64,000 bases of DNA, taken from positions 186,001 through 250,000 of the forward strand of contig NZ_CABVHJ010000006.1 of assembly GCF_902497745.1 (NCBI RefSeq), read 5' to 3'. The stretch is from Pseudomonas fluorescens (GTDB taxonomy: Bacteria > Pseudomonadota > Gammaproteobacteria > Pseudomonadales > Pseudomonadaceae). The notes beneath the pieces were generated by a model. It searched no databases. It was not told where the DNA came from and saw nothing but the letters and a program-made list of their open reading frames with translations. Numbering within the stretch: position 1 is the first letter of the stretch; each line of letters opens with the position of its first letter. The translations under genes and the position numbers were made by a program. Positions 18,713-28,644 of the stretch are shown here, piece after piece.

Positions 18713-19606
18713 TCAACCGCGATAGCGCAACGCTTCCAGCAACAACGCAAACGCCGGTGCCGCCTGGCGCCGGCTCGGGTAATACAGGTGATAACCGGCA
18801 AACGTCGGGCACCAGTCTTCCAGCACTTGCAGCAGACGGCCATCCGCCAGATACGGCGCGACGATGTTTTCCGGGATGTAGCTCAGCCCGAAACCGTCCA
18901 ATGCGGCATCCAGCAACGGGTAGACGCCGTTCAAGGTGATCTGTCCGGCGACCCGCACTTTCAGGCTTTCGCCATCCTTCTCGAACTCCCAGCTGTACAA
19001 CCCGCCATTGGTGGGCAGGCGCAGGTTGTTGCAGGCGTGCTCGGTCAGGTCGCGTGGCGTTTGCGGCGCGGTTCGTTTGGCGAAATAGGCGGGTGAGCCC
19101 ACCACTGCCATGCGCATGTCCGGGCCGATGCGCGTGGCGATCATGCCTTGCGCGACGTCTTCGCCCAGGCGCACGCCAGCGTCGAAACCTTGCCCGGCGA
19201 TGTCGACGAAACCGTAGTCGCAGCTCACCTCAACGCTGATGTCCGGGTACTTTGGCAGAAAGTCCTTGAGCACCGGGCGCAGCAGCCAATCCAGCGAATG
19301 GTCGGTGGCGTTGATGCGGATCTTGCCCGCCGGTGTGTCGCGCAGGTTGCTCAGGGCCGCGAGTTCCAGTTCGATTTCTTCGAAGCGTGGGCCGATGGTT
19401 TGCAGCAGGTGTTCGCCGGCTTCGGTGGGCGAGACGCTGCGGGTGGTGCGGGTCAGCAGGCGCAGGCCTAAACGCGCTTCGAGTGCGCGGATGGTATGGC
19501 TCAGTGCCGATTGAGAGACGCCGAGTTTGGCGGCAGCTTTGGTGAAACTGCGCTCGCGGGCCACGGCGAGGAAGGCGAGCAGATCGGTGGCGTTTTCCCG
19601 AAGCAT
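18713..19606 (-). CDS. LysR-family regulator
   Basis: A 297-residue LysR regulator. The winged HTH covers residues ~5-64 (LLAFLAVARERSFTKAAAKL, SQSALSHTIRALEARLGLRL, LLTRTTRSVSPTEAG). The C-terminal substrate-binding domain is of the CrgA/YafC subgroup, with KIRINATDHSLDWLLRPVL and SYIPENIVAPYLADGRL. The start at 19606 places the HTH at the N terminus; the longer frame is implausible. It is divergent from a cupin gene (97 bases between), which is its probable target. Confidence 0.93.
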   Translation of the reverse strand: MLRENATDLLAFLAVARERSFTKAAAKLGVSQSALSHTIRALEARLGLRLLTRTTRSVSPTEAGEHLLQTIGPRFEEIELELAALSNLRDTPAGKIRINATDHSLDWLLRPVLKDFLPKYPDISVEVSCDYGFVDIAGQGFDAGVRLGEDVAQGMIATRIGPDMRMAVVGSPAYFAKRTAPQTPRDLTEHACNNLRLPTNGGLYSWEFEKDGESLKVRVAGQITLNGVYPLLDAALDGFGLSYIPENIVAPYLADGRLLQVLEDWCPTFAGYHLYYPSRRQAAPAFALLLEALRYRG

Positions 19607-19703
19607 TGATGAGTGTCCTGCATAAGTTTTTTTGAATTCTAGTCGATTATCGGAAGAGTTCGGCTGAGTAAAGTAGTGGCATTGATTATCTGGAGGAATT
19701 GCC

Positions 19704-20180
19704 ATGAACCCGATTGCCGCTTCTGCGTTGACCCTTTCCCTGCTGGCAGGTGAGGTGCAGGCCAATGAATCCCCGCGTGTGACGGTCACGCCCAATGGTT
19801 CGCAACCTTCGGCGAAAGGCCCGGCGGACTGGTTCGCCGGCATAGTGCGGGTTGATGCGCCGTTCAAAGGCACTGAAGACGCGCGAGTCAGTGGTGCGAC
19901 AGTCACATTCGAGCCGGGCGCACGTACTGCGTGGCATACGCATCCGTTGGGGCAGACATTGATCGTCACGGCCGGTTCCGGGTTTGTGCAGGAGTGGGGG
20001 CAGCCGGTGCGTGAGATTCGTCCAGGCGATACGGTATGGATCGCGCCGGGGGCCAAGCATTGGCACGGCGCGGCGCCGAACACGGCGATGACCCATATCG
20101 CTATTGCCGAAGTGTTGGATGGCAAAGTAGTGGATTGGATGGAGCAGGTGAGTGCCGAGCAGTATCCGGGTACCGAGTGA
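19704..20180 (+). CDS. Exported cupin-domain protein
   Basis: A 158-residue single-domain cupin with a short signal-like N terminus ([20 protein letters not shown]). Cupin motif 1 is [20 protein letters not shown] (two His and Gln) and motif 2 is [20 protein letters not shown] (His), giving a mononuclear metal site. It resembles cupins of the (R)-mandelonitrile-lyase-like/carboxymuconolactone group that often sit beside aldo/keto reductases and LysR genes, as here. GGAGG lies 6 bases upstream. The reaction is not assigned. Confidence 0.88.
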   Translation: MNPIAASALTLSLLAGEVQANESPRVTVTPNGSQPSAKGPADWFAGIVRVDAPFKGTEDARVSGATVTFEPGARTAWHTHPLGQTLIVTAGSGFVQEWGQPVREIRPGDTVWIAPGAKHWHGAAPNTAMTHIAIAEVLDGKVVDWMEQVSAEQYPGTE

Positions 20181-20187
20181 AGCGCTT

Positions 20188-20545
20188 CCCTCACCCCAGC
20201 CCTCTCCCGGAGGGAGAGGGGGCCGACCGAGGTGTCTGGCGTTATCCATCGACCTGAGAGACCGGGTCGATTATGGATTCACATTTGAGCTTTCAGATCG
20301 GTGAAATTCGCCAATTTCCCTCACCCCAGCCCTCTCCCGGAGGGAGAGGGAGCCGACCGCAGTGTCTTGCGTCATACATCGACCTGAGAGACCGAGGCGA
20401 TTACGGATTCACAGCAAAACGCTATCCATCGACCTGAAAGTGCTGTGTCAATTATGGATTCACAGCAGGACGTTCAAGTCGGCGCAGCTCCTGAATATCC
20501 CCCAATCGGTCCCCTCTCCCTCTGGGAGAGGGCTAGGGTGAGGGG
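20188..20545. repeat. Long mosaic palindromic repeat, copy B
   Basis: About 358 bases filling the gap between the cupin gene and the pao operon. Two left ends (CCTCACCCCAGCCCTCTCCC at 20189 and 20320) and one right end (GGGAGAGGGCTAGGGTGAGG). Internal units GTCGATTATGGATTCACA recur as three variants, with ATCGACCTGAGAGACC before two of them. It looks like a partly duplicated element. Confidence 0.85.
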
Positions 20546-20559
20546 CTTTTAACGGGTCA

Positions 20560-22758
20560 TCACATCATCTCCGGCAACGACGACAGAATCTTGTCCAGCG
20601 TAACCGGATACTCCCGCACCCTAGCCCCCGTAGCGTTGTAAATCGCATTCGCCACCGCCGCACTGACCCCGCAAATCCCCAACTCACCAACCCCCTTGGC
20701 CTTCATCGGCGAAGACACCGGATCCGTCTCATCAAGGAAAATCACCTCCTGATGCGGGATGTCGGCATGCACCGGCACCTCATACCCGGCCAGATCATGA
20801 TTGACGAAAAACCCCAGCGTCTTGTCCACCGCCAACTCTTCCATCAACGCCGCACCGACGCCCATGGTCATCGCGCCGATCACCTGACTGCGCGCCGCTT
20901 TCGGGTTGAGAATCCGCCCGGCCGCGCACACCGCCAACATGCGGCGCACCCGCACTTCACCGGTCGCCGCATCCACCGCGACCTCGACGAAATGCGCACC
21001 AAACGTCGACTGCTGATATTTCTCGGCCAGATCACCGAACTCGATGCTGTCCTCGCCGACCAGTGCGCCGCCTTCAGCCGCATTGCGCAACGGCACGCTC
21101 TTGCTGCCGACCTGTACCTGACCGTCGACAAACTCCGCCTGATCCGCCGCCATGCCCAACTTGCCCGCCACCGCTTCACGCAGTTTCATGCACGCGGCGT
21201 ACACCCCGGCGGTCGAGCAGTTGGCACCGAATTGCCCGCCGGAACCTGCCGACACCGGGAAGCTCGAATCGCCCAGATGCACGCTCACATCCTTCAAGCC
21301 AACCCCCATCATTTCGGCGGCGGTTTGCGCAATGATCGTGTAACTGCCAGTGCCGATATCGGTCATGTCGGTTTCCACCGTGACCTTGCCGTCGCGCTCC
21401 AGCCGCACCCGCGCACCGGACTTGACCAGCAGGTTGTTGCGGATTGCCGCCGCGACACCCATACCGATCAGCCAGCGACCTTCTCGACGTGTTCCCGGTT
21501 GCGCATTGCGCTTGTCCCAGCCGAATTTCTCGGCACCGGTCTGCAGGCATTCGATCAGGCGCCGCTGCGAAAACGGCCGCTCGGTTTTCACCGGGTCGAC
21601 TTGTGTGTCGTTGAGAATGCGGAACTGGATCGGATCGAGTTTGAGCTGTTCGGCCATCTCGTCCATGGCAATTTCCAGCACCATCAGCCCCGGGGTTTCG
21701 CCGGGCGCACGCATGGCGTTGCCTTCGGGTAGATCCAGCGGCGCCAGACGCATGCTGACCTGCCGGTTCTCGGCGGCGTACAGCAACTGACTCGGTTGCG
21801 CCGCGACCTCGACCTTGCCTTCAGCCAAGTTGCCCGACCAGCCCTCGTGGGCAATCGCCGTGAGTTTGCCGTCCGCTGTCGCGCCCATGCGAATGCGCTG
21901 AATCGTCGCCGGGCGGTGGGTGGTGTTGTTGGCGATCTGCGGGCGGGCGAGGGCGACCTTCACCGGCCTGCCAGCCATCCGCGCACCGAGGGCGGCAAGG
22001 ATCGCATCGGCGCGCACGAACAGTTTGCCGCCGAAACCACCGCCAATGTAGGGCGAAATCAGCCGCACCTTTTCCTTGGGTAAGCCGAGCGTCGTGGCGA
22101 TGTCACCGACGCTCCAGGCGATCATTTGATTGGATGTCCACAAGGTCAGTTGATCGCCTTTCCATGCCGCCAGTGTGGCGTGCGGCTCCATCATCGCGTG
22201 GGACTGATCCGGCGTGGTGTAGGTCTGGTCGAACTGCACCGGCGCGGCGGTGAACGCTTTGGCGAAATCACCGTGGCTGACGTCGGGCAGTTCGTCTTTC
22301 GGCTCGACGCCTTGGTCGCGCACGCTGGCCAGATCGAATTCGCCTTTGGCCGCGACGTAGTCGACCTTGACCATTTGCGCAGCGGCGCGCGCCTGTTCAA
22401 AGGTCTCGGCAACCACCAGCGCAACAGCCTGGTGATAGTGCTGAATCTCCGGCCCGGCCAACAAATGCGCGGCGTTGTATTTGCCCTTGCCGAGCTTGCC
22501 GGCGTTGGCGGCGGTAACGATGGCCAGCACACCGGGCGCGGCTTTCGCCTGTTCAAGATCGATATTGTTGATGCGGCCCTTGGCGATGGCCGAGCCGACC
22601 ATGACACCGTAAGCCTGATTGGCCACCGCTTCATGCTGCTCATAGGCGTAAGGCGCCTGACCGCTGGTTTTCAGCGGGCCTTCGATGCGGTCGGTGGGTT
22701 GGCCGATGACCTTCAACTGGTCGATCGGGTTGGTGGTGGCGGGCGTGTCGAATTTCAT
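20560..22758 (-). CDS. paoC: Aldehyde oxidoreductase molybdenum-binding subunit PaoC
   Basis: The 732-residue molybdopterin subunit of a xanthine-dehydrogenase-family enzyme, closest in layout to the periplasmic aldehyde oxidase PaoABC of E. coli. Visible motifs: [18 protein letters not shown] near the start, [14 protein letters not shown] and [11 protein letters not shown] around the cofactor, [20 protein letters not shown], then [12 protein letters not shown]. The C-terminal [20 protein letters not shown] carries the catalytic Glu in GVGE. It overlaps paoB by ATGA at 22755-22758. Function needs Mo-molybdopterin, made with genes in the 57.5-62.8 kb region. Confidence 0.93.
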   Translation of the reverse strand: MKFDTPATTNPIDQLKVIGQPTDRIEGPLKTSGQAPYAYEQHEAVANQAYGVMVGSAIAKGRINNIDLEQAKAAPGVLAIVTAANAGKLGKGKYNAAHLLAGPEIQHYHQAVALVVAETFEQARAAAQMVKVDYVAAKGEFDLASVRDQGVEPKDELPDVSHGDFAKAFTAAPVQFDQTYTTPDQSHAMMEPHATLAAWKGDQLTLWTSNQMIAWSVGDIATTLGLPKEKVRLISPYIGGGFGGKLFVRADAILAALGARMAGRPVKVALARPQIANNTTHRPATIQRIRMGATADGKLTAIAHEGWSGNLAEGKVEVAAQPSQLLYAAENRQVSMRLAPLDLPEGNAMRAPGETPGLMVLEIAMDEMAEQLKLDPIQFRILNDTQVDPVKTERPFSQRRLIECLQTGAEKFGWDKRNAQPGTRREGRWLIGMGVAAAIRNNLLVKSGARVRLERDGKVTVETDMTDIGTGSYTIIAQTAAEMMGVGLKDVSVHLGDSSFPVSAGSGGQFGANCSTAGVYAACMKLREAVAGKLGMAADQAEFVDGQVQVGSKSVPLRNAAEGGALVGEDSIEFGDLAEKYQQSTFGAHFVEVAVDAATGEVRVRRMLAVCAAGRILNPKAARSQVIGAMTMGVGAALMEELAVDKTLGFFVNHDLAGYEVPVHADIPHQEVIFLDETDPVSSPMKAKGVGELGICGVSAAVANAIYNATGARVREYPVTLDKILSSLPEMM

Positions 22759-23711
22759 GCTTCATCCCTCGCTTGCGCCAACACCGAACCGAGCGTGCGC
22801 TCGACCAGGGTCAGTTTGAATTGGTTGTCGTGGGTCGGCGTGGCACCGTCGAGCAGGCGTTCACTGACCGCTTTGGCGCCCTTGGGCAGCAATGCTTCGG
22901 CGGCATCAACCCGCCATGGTTTCGGTGCGATACCGCCGACGGCGATGCGGCCACTGCCGTCCTTTTGCAGGATCAGACCGACCGAGACCAGCGCAAACGC
23001 ATAGGACGAGCGATCTCGCACCTTGTGATAAACGTGAGTGCCGCCGACTGGCGCGGGCAATGTCACCGAGGTGATGAATTCGCCGGGTGTGAGGCTGGTT
23101 TCGATGTTCGGCGTGGTGCCGGGCAATTGATGAAAATCAGCCATGGCGATGCTGCGGGTCGTGCCATCCGGTTTCACTGTTTCAATCTGCGCATCAAGGG
23201 CACGCATGGCGATCGCCATGTCACTCGGGTGTGTGGCGATGCACGCGTCGCTGACGCCGATGATGCCCAACTGCCGACTGACCCCGCCAATCGCTGCGCA
23301 ACCGCTGCCGGGTTGGCGTTTGTTGCAGGCCTGATGGGTGTCGTAGAAATACGGGCAGCGCGTGCGTTGCAGCAGGTTGCCAGCGGTGGTGGCCATGTTG
23401 CGCAACTGCCCGGACGCCCCGGCGAGCAGGGCGCGGGAGAGCAGGGCGTAGTCTTTGCGCACGCGCGCGTCGGCAGCCAGATCGGTATTGCGCACCAGCG
23501 CGCCGATGCGCAATCCGCCTTCGGGGGTGGCTTCGATCTGATCCAGGCCGAGGTGATTGACATCGATCAGGTGCAGCGGGGTTTCGATGTCGAGTTTCAT
23601 CAGGTCGAGCAGATTGGTGCCGCCAGCGATGAAACGTGCGCCTTGAACTTGCGCAGCTTGTGCGGCGGCTGCGGCGGGGGAGTCGGCGCGGCTGTAATTG
23701 AACGGTCTCAT
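22755..23711 (-). CDS. paoB: Aldehyde oxidoreductase FAD subunit PaoB
   Basis: A 318-residue FAD-binding subunit of the molybdenum hydroxylase. The N-terminal FAD loop is [17 protein letters not shown] [4Fe-4S]-type insertion specific to PaoB-like subunits is suggested by [20 protein letters not shown], with clustered cysteines ending in GSGCAAIGG. The C-terminal CO-dehydrogenase flavoprotein domain follows ([20 protein letters not shown]). It overlaps both neighbours by 4 bases, so the three subunits are translationally coupled. Confidence 0.93.
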   Translation of the reverse strand: MRPFNYSRADSPAAAAAQAAQVQGARFIAGGTNLLDLMKLDIETPLHLIDVNHLGLDQIEATPEGGLRIGALVRNTDLAADARVRKDYALLSRALLAGASGQLRNMATTAGNLLQRTRCPYFYDTHQACNKRQPGSGCAAIGGVSRQLGIIGVSDACIATHPSDMAIAMRALDAQIETVKPDGTTRSIAMADFHQLPGTTPNIETSLTPGEFITSVTLPAPVGGTHVYHKVRDRSSYAFALVSVGLILQKDGSGRIAVGGIAPKPWRVDAAEALLPKGAKAVSERLLDGATPTHDNQFKLTLVERTLGSVLAQARDEA

Positions 23712-24331
23712 GCCGGTACCTCCGCGACTTCCGTGATGGCTTCGATGATGTTCGAGTAGGCGCCGCAGCGGCAGATATTGCCGCTCATGCGTTCCTGAAA
23801 CTCACTGGCGATCAACTGCGGCGCCTCGGTGAGGCTTTCACTGACATGGCTGGGAATGCCATCGCGGATTTCCTTGATCACCGCCACTGCCGAGCAGATC
23901 TGCCCCGGTGTGCAATAGCCGCACTGATAGCCGTCATGCTTGATGAACGCGGCTTGCATCGGGTGCAGATTGTCGGGCATGCCGAGGCCTTCGATGGTAG
24001 TAATCTCGCTGCCTTCGTGCATCACTGCCAGAGTCAGACAGGAATTGATCCGTCGACCATCGGCGATCACCGTGCAGGCGCCGCACTGGCCGTGGTCGCA
24101 GCCTTTTTTGCTGCCGGTCAGTTGCAGGTGTTCGCGCAGGGCATCGAGGAGGGTGGTGCGGGTGTCGACGTCAAGCGCACACGGCTTGCCGTTAACGTTG
24201 ATCGTCACTGTGCTCATGGCCGGTTGCTCCAGATTGGCCGCGTAGGCCTTGAGGCTGATAAACGGCGGCATCGCGAAGGCGGTGGCGGTCACGGCGCCGA
24301 GGATCAGAAATCCGCGTCGGGAAATCGTCAT
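23708..24331 (-). CDS. paoA: Aldehyde oxidoreductase 2Fe-2S subunit PaoA with Tat signal
   Basis: A 207-residue subunit with the twin-arginine signal [20 protein letters not shown], so the whole complex is probably exported as a folded unit. Two [2Fe-2S] clusters: the plant-type [20 protein letters not shown], and the helical one with [10 protein letters not shown] and [14 protein letters not shown]. It is the first gene of paoABC. No xdhC-like paoD maturation gene is next to it, unlike E. coli. Confidence 0.95.
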   Translation of the reverse strand: MTISRRGFLILGAVTATAFAMPPFISLKAYAANLEQPAMSTVTINVNGKPCALDVDTRTTLLDALREHLQLTGSKKGCDHGQCGACTVIADGRRINSCLTLAVMHEGSEITTIEGLGMPDNLHPMQAAFIKHDGYQCGYCTPGQICSAVAVIKEIRDGIPSHVSESLTEAPQLIASEFQERMSGNICRCGAYSNIIEAITEVAEVPA

Positions 24332-24511
24332 GGTTCGATTCCTTTTCTCTCTTCATCAGGGCAGCAGGGTCATAGATGGCCCAAGCGGGCAGCCAGCGTT
24401 ATCGCCGGTCTCGTTAAGGAGTGACTGCTGGAGAGAGGAAAAGGTTTTTGCGGATTTTCGCTATAGAGTTATGTGCACAGTTCATCAATCCATAGAGCGT
24501 CACTCAGCCAT

Positions 24512-24601
24512 TGTGGGAGCGAGCCTGCTCGCGAAGAGGCCGGCACAGCCAATATCTTCATTGGCAGACCGGACGCCTTCGCGAGCAAGCTCGCTCCCAC
24601 A
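24512..24601. repeat. REP pair
   Basis: Inverted REP copies lie between the lactate permease stop and the paoA promoter region. Confidence 0.9.
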
Positions 24602-24621
24602 CTGGAATGGATTCTGCCTGT

Positions 24622-26376
24622 CTAATGTGAGCCAACCACCATATGCGTAAACGGCGCCACATACGCCTGCAACGTCACCAGTCCGCCGACCAGAATCGCC
24701 AGCACAATCGAGTGGAAGAACACGTAGCGCAGAATCTCGCCCTCATGCCCGTACCAGCGGGTCGCGGTGGAGGCGACCACGATCGATTGTGCATCGACCA
24801 TTTTGCCCATCACCCCACCCGAACTGTTCGCTGCCGCCATCAGCACCGGACTGATCCCGAGCTGTTCCGAGGTGACCCGCTGCAAGCCGCCAAACAACAC
24901 GTTCGACGCCGTATCCGAACCGGTCAACGCCACACCCAGCCAACCGAGCAAGGTGCCGAACATCGGATAGAAAATTCCCGTCGCGGCAAATGCCAGGCCC
25001 ATGGTCGCATCGAGTCCCGAGTAGCGCGTGAGAAACCCCAGCGCCAGCATCGCCGCAATGGTGATCAGCGAAAACCGCACCACCCACAACGTGCGCAGGT
25101 ATTGCTTGATCAGTTGCGGAATCGAATAGCCCATCAGCAAACCGCCGACAATCGCTGCCAGCAGAATCCCGCTGCCGGTGGCGGTCAGCCAAGTGAACTT
25201 GTACACCGCTTCCTCAGCTTTCGGCGCCGCGACCACCGGCGGTACTTTTTCGATTTGCAGGTGCAGGCTGGTGAACGTCACCGCCGGGGCAAAAATCGGG
25301 TTGGCCTCGCGCAGCGGTTTGCCGGCGGGATCAAGCTTGGCCGATTGAGTGACCGGGTCAATCACCGGACGGGTGTCGAACATATTCTTGAAGCCCTGCG
25401 TGCCCCAGGCAAACACGAACACGGTGAGGATGATCCACGGCATCCACGCGCGCATCACCGCCGGGCGCGCCTGATCACTGAACGCGGCGCTGGCAGTGAT
25501 TTTTTCTTCATCGACCTTGGAGTTGTCTACGCGCCCCGAAAGCGCAGCGGAGGTGTGAATGGTCGCCGGTTTCCACACCTTCAAAAACAGCGTCAGACAC
25601 GCCATGGAAATCAGCGCGGCGATCACGTCCACCAACATCGGCCCGTGGTAGTTCGACACCAGAAATTGCGGGATCGCGAAGCTGACGCCGGCCACCAGAA
25701 TCGCCGGCCAGATCTCGAGCATCTTGCGCCACCCGGCGAAGGCCCAGATCAGCCAGAACGGCACCAGTACCGAGAAAAACGGCAACTGCCGACCCACCAT
25801 CATCGACAGTTCCATTTCATCCAGACCGGTGACTTTGGCCAAGGTGATGATCGGCGTGCCCAGTGCGCCGAATGCCACCGGCGCGGTGTTGGCGATCAAC
25901 GCCAGACCGGACGCGGCCAGCGGCGAAAAACCGAGACCAATCAGAATCGCCCCGGTCACCGCCACCGGCGTGCCAAACCCGGCCGCGCCTTCGAAAAATG
26001 CACCGAAGCAGAAGGCGATCAGCAGCAACTGCAAACGACGGTCATCGGTGATCCGCGCGAGGGAATCCTGCAGGACTTTGAACGAACCGTTCTCGGTGGT
26101 CAGGCGATGCAGAAAAATGATGTTGAGGACGATCCAGCCGATCGGCAACAAGCCATTCGCTGCACCAAACAACGCGGCGGAACCGGCCATGCTCGCCGGC
26201 ATGCCGAATGCAAAAATCGAAATCAGCAGGGCGGACGCGAGCGCCAGCAGCGCCGCGAGATGCGCTTTGACATGAAAGAACGCCAGCGCTGCGAGCATCA
26301 CCACCACCGGTACGGCGGCCATGAGCGTGGAGATCACCGGGTTGCCGAACGGGTCGTAAATTTGCTGCCAGACCAT
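24622..26376 (-). CDS. lldP: L-lactate permease (LldP/GlcA family)
   Basis: A 584-residue lactate/glycolate:H+ symporter with about 12-14 membrane helices. Family signatures include FCFGAFFEGAAGFGTPVAVT, ANTAPVAFGALGTPIITLAK and GSDTASNVLFGGLQRVTSEQ. The start at 26376 has GAGG 8 bases upstream. A central soluble loop around residues 320-405 is longer than I expect for E. coli LldP. No lldD, lldR or glc gene is adjacent, so it stands alone. Lactate versus glycolate cannot be decided here. Confidence 0.92.
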   Translation of the reverse strand: MVWQQIYDPFGNPVISTLMAAVPVVVMLAALAFFHVKAHLAALLALASALLISIFAFGMPASMAGSAALFGAANGLLPIGWIVLNIIFLHRLTTENGSFKVLQDSLARITDDRRLQLLLIAFCFGAFFEGAAGFGTPVAVTGAILIGLGFSPLAASGLALIANTAPVAFGALGTPIITLAKVTGLDEMELSMMVGRQLPFFSVLVPFWLIWAFAGWRKMLEIWPAILVAGVSFAIPQFLVSNYHGPMLVDVIAALISMACLTLFLKVWKPATIHTSAALSGRVDNSKVDEEKITASAAFSDQARPAVMRAWMPWIILTVFVFAWGTQGFKNMFDTRPVIDPVTQSAKLDPAGKPLREANPIFAPAVTFTSLHLQIEKVPPVVAAPKAEEAVYKFTWLTATGSGILLAAIVGGLLMGYSIPQLIKQYLRTLWVVRFSLITIAAMLALGFLTRYSGLDATMGLAFAATGIFYPMFGTLLGWLGVALTGSDTASNVLFGGLQRVTSEQLGISPVLMAAANSSGGVMGKMVDAQSIVVASTATRWYGHEGEILRYVFFHSIVLAILVGGLVTLQAYVAPFTHMVVGSH

Positions 26377-26618
26377 GGTCCACCTCTGCTTGTTGTTATT
26401 GAGGGCGCAGATCCATTGCGTGGGGCTAGGTTGCAAGCAGTATAGGTGGCATTTCGCCGCCGCTCGGGCTGCGAGGACGGGGCGACAAACGGTCGCTAGT
26501 GGCCATTGAATCAACGGCGTTTTGCCCGGTCGTATCTGCGGCTGCACGCACCGCTCCAGAAGGCTCGGGCAGCGTGGCCGATTCCGTCGTCAAGACCTTG
26601 GTTTTAGGGAAGTGTTGA

Positions 26619-26822
26619 ATGAAGCGCGCAACAACGATGCTGCTGACCGTGACCGCCGCCGTAATGCTAGGTGGCTGTGTCGCGGATTTTGATGATGACC
26701 ACCGCCATGGCCGGCATTACGACCGCGATCATGGCCGCAATTACGACCATGACCGGCGCTGGGACGACCGCGATGATCGTCGCGACGGGCGTCGTTACTA
26801 CCGTGATCGGGATGATGATTGA
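26619..26822 (+). CDS. Small Asp/Arg/His-rich lipoprotein
   Basis: A 67-residue protein. A lipobox LGGC (Cys at residue 20) follows a hydrophobic signal, so it is likely a lipoprotein. The mature part is almost entirely Asp, Arg, His and Tyr, with repeated HGRHYDRDHGRNYDHD-like units. It is highly charged and probably disordered; metal or polyanion binding is possible but not shown. GGGAAG upstream serves as a weak ribosome site. Confidence 0.75.
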   Translation: MKRATTMLLTVTAAVMLGGCVADFDDDHRHGRHYDRDHGRNYDHDRRWDDRDDRRDGRRYYRDRDDD

Positions 26823-26931
26823 TTGAATCCGCAGCCCAGGGACGGGCTAATGTTGATTTGATACGTGGATGGACGCAGTGATGGCAATTTAGTAGCATGT
26901 GCGCCTTTTTACTGCCTCGTCAAGGAAGATC

Positions 26932-27996
26932 ATGTCCTTTGCTTCTCCGCTACGCTTCGCGATGACACTGGCGGGCACGGTGCTGTCCTGCACGTTGCTG
27001 TCGGGTTGCAGTATCACCGGCACTTACCCGGATGCAACCGACCCAGACGCCGCCAAAGTGCGGTTTGTCGCTAATACCGATAACGCCACGATGAACTATT
27101 TTGACGCGCAGCATTGCGATGGCCTGACCACCGGCATCCTCAATAATCTGCTTCTTCGCGACAGCAATCGGCGCGTGGGAATGATCGTTGCGCCGCCGGA
27201 AAAGGCTCGTGGTTATCTTGAGTTCAAGCTCAAACCCGAGCAGGAAGCGTATCTGAGCGTCAATACACAGGTCGGCTACGCGGTTTGCGGTTCAAGCTTT
27301 TCCTTTACCCCCAAGCGTGGCAATGAATACGAAGTCACCCTTGATGTCACCAAGTCCCAGTGCATCACATCGTTGCGTCATTTGGAGCGCATTGGCGGTA
27401 AAGATGTGCGCACGGTCATCCCGTTAGATCACAACCCGCCGGCAGCGTGTGTGGGGCTTAGTCCGCTCTTTCCAAAGCCGCTGGAATCGCTGCCGGACAC
27501 GCCGGAGCGCACGGTGATGATCGACCGCATTGTCGATGCCAGTCTCTTTGTGGCGATGAAGTCTGATCCCCAGAAGCCGACTTCGGCGAGCGTTACCGGG
27601 GATAAAATCGATGCATTGGTCCGCGAGCGCAAGGCCAGAATGGGCTTTGACATGCCGGATGAGTATTGGACGCTTTACCGCCAGAACATGCTTGAATTCG
27701 ACAATGAAACCGAGGCTGTTGCCAGCGAGGCGATGACCCGCTCCAGCGCCGAGTACCGCAAGCGCTTGCGCAGTGTCGACGACAAGCGCTTGAAGGAATG
27801 GTCCACCCTCGACGGTACCTCCGGTAAACGCGGCAATACCGCGCCGACCGAAATGGAGACCGCCATGATCCAGTACTATTTGCAGTCCTCCAAGGATGCC
27901 ATGCGCGAAGCCGTCCGGCGCCATTTCGACCGTTTGGCCGAAATGGATGCGCAGTACAACGTTTGCTCGCGTTTCGCTGAGTGCTGGAAGCCCTGA
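26932..27996 (+). CDS. Hypothetical lipoprotein
   Basis: A 354-residue protein with a lipoprotein signal (AGTVLSCTLLSGCSITGTY; lipobox LSGC). I do not recognise the family. The N-terminal third (residues ~40-150) looks like a beta-rich domain with paired cysteines (HCDGL, AVCGSSFSF, KSQCITSL). The C-terminal part is helical and charged, ending CSRFAECWKP. The start at 26932 is chosen because AAGGAAG lies just upstream and the signal follows directly. A strong terminator follows. Confidence 0.8.
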   Translation: MSFASPLRFAMTLAGTVLSCTLLSGCSITGTYPDATDPDAAKVRFVANTDNATMNYFDAQHCDGLTTGILNNLLLRDSNRRVGMIVAPPEKARGYLEFKLKPEQEAYLSVNTQVGYAVCGSSFSFTPKRGNEYEVTLDVTKSQCITSLRHLERIGGKDVRTVIPLDHNPPAACVGLSPLFPKPLESLPDTPERTVMIDRIVDASLFVAMKSDPQKPTSASVTGDKIDALVRERKARMGFDMPDEYWTLYRQNMLEFDNETEAVASEAMTRSSAEYRKRLRSVDDKRLKEWSTLDGTSGKRGNTAPTEMETAMIQYYLQSSKDAMREAVRRHFDRLAEMDAQYNVCSRFAECWKP

Positions 27997-28015
27997 GCGT
28001 CGCCGTCCTGATGTG

Positions 28016-28055
28016 AAAAAGCCCACTGCGCCGATACGGCCAGTGGGCTTTTTTG
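28016..28055 (+). terminator. Rho-independent terminator after the hypothetical lipoprotein
   Basis: GCCCACTG and CAGTGGGC form a perfect 8-base stem, with AAAAA before and TTTTTT after. It can act in both directions, and the minus-strand gene also ends here. Confidence 0.9.
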
Positions 28056-28067
28056 TGCGTGTTGCAA

Positions 28068-28343
28068 TTAAAAGTGAGCGCTCGCCCGGACGCTGGATCG
28101 CGCAGGCACAGAGGCCTCGATGTCCAGCAAATGGGTGGCGAGAATGTCGCTCAGAAAACGGAACTGATCGTTGAGGCCGACCACTTCATTGCTGAAATGA
28201 TTGCTCGCGGCGGGCATCAGCAGATCTTCGAAATCTTCGTTGAACACCAGTGCCTGAGCTCTGTGCGACACGGCGTGCTGGTCGTAATAGTTGCTGCCGA
28301 ACACCGGGAAACTCACGGAGAGTATGACGTGGGTGTGAATCAT
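28068..28343 (-). CDS. Small hypothetical protein
   Basis: A 91-residue protein beginning MIHTHVILSVSFPVFGSNYY. AGGAG lies 8 bases before the ATG at 28343, which is why this start is preferred to the longer frame running into the upstream REP pair. No signal peptide or recognised domain. It ends at the bidirectional terminator at 28016-28055. Confidence 0.65.
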   Translation of the reverse strand: MIHTHVILSVSFPVFGSNYYDQHAVSHRAQALVFNEDFEDLLMPAASNHFSNEVVGLNDQFRFLSDILATHLLDIEASVPARSSVRASAHF

Positions 28344-28458
28344 GCTGTGAACTCCTCGTTGTGTTTCGGATGGGCTAATCGTGCCTTTCATGGGCGGTGG
28401 GCGGAAGGCAATCGTGGCGATGGTGAATATCGATGGCAGTGATGGTTGTCGCAGACCA

Positions 28459-28552
28459 CTGTGGGAGCGAGCTTGCTCGCGAAGGCGTCGAGCCAGTCGA
28501 TTCATATGTGTCTGATACACCGCATTCGCGAGCAAGCTCGCTCCCACAGGGG
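28459..28552. repeat. REP pair
   Basis: Inverted REP copies in the divergent gap between the 91-residue protein gene and the lipoprotein gene at 28645. Confidence 0.9.
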
Positions 28553-28644
28553 ATCTACAGTGTTTTCGCGATAGCGGACAAATGGTCCGACGCCCACACC
28601 TATACTCAAATCTGACTCCTCCTTGTTGAAAGGAAACCGCCACC

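Noticed and set aside
19640..19692. Direct repeat GATTATC between the LysR and cupin genes
   Set aside because: Only 7 bases, one copy abuts the cupin ribosome site, and no dyad symmetry; too short to call an operator.
24643..26445. 600-codon open frame on the plus strand opposite lldP
   Set aside because: Shadow of the lactate permease gene; Arg/His/Gln-rich translation without any fold-like pattern.
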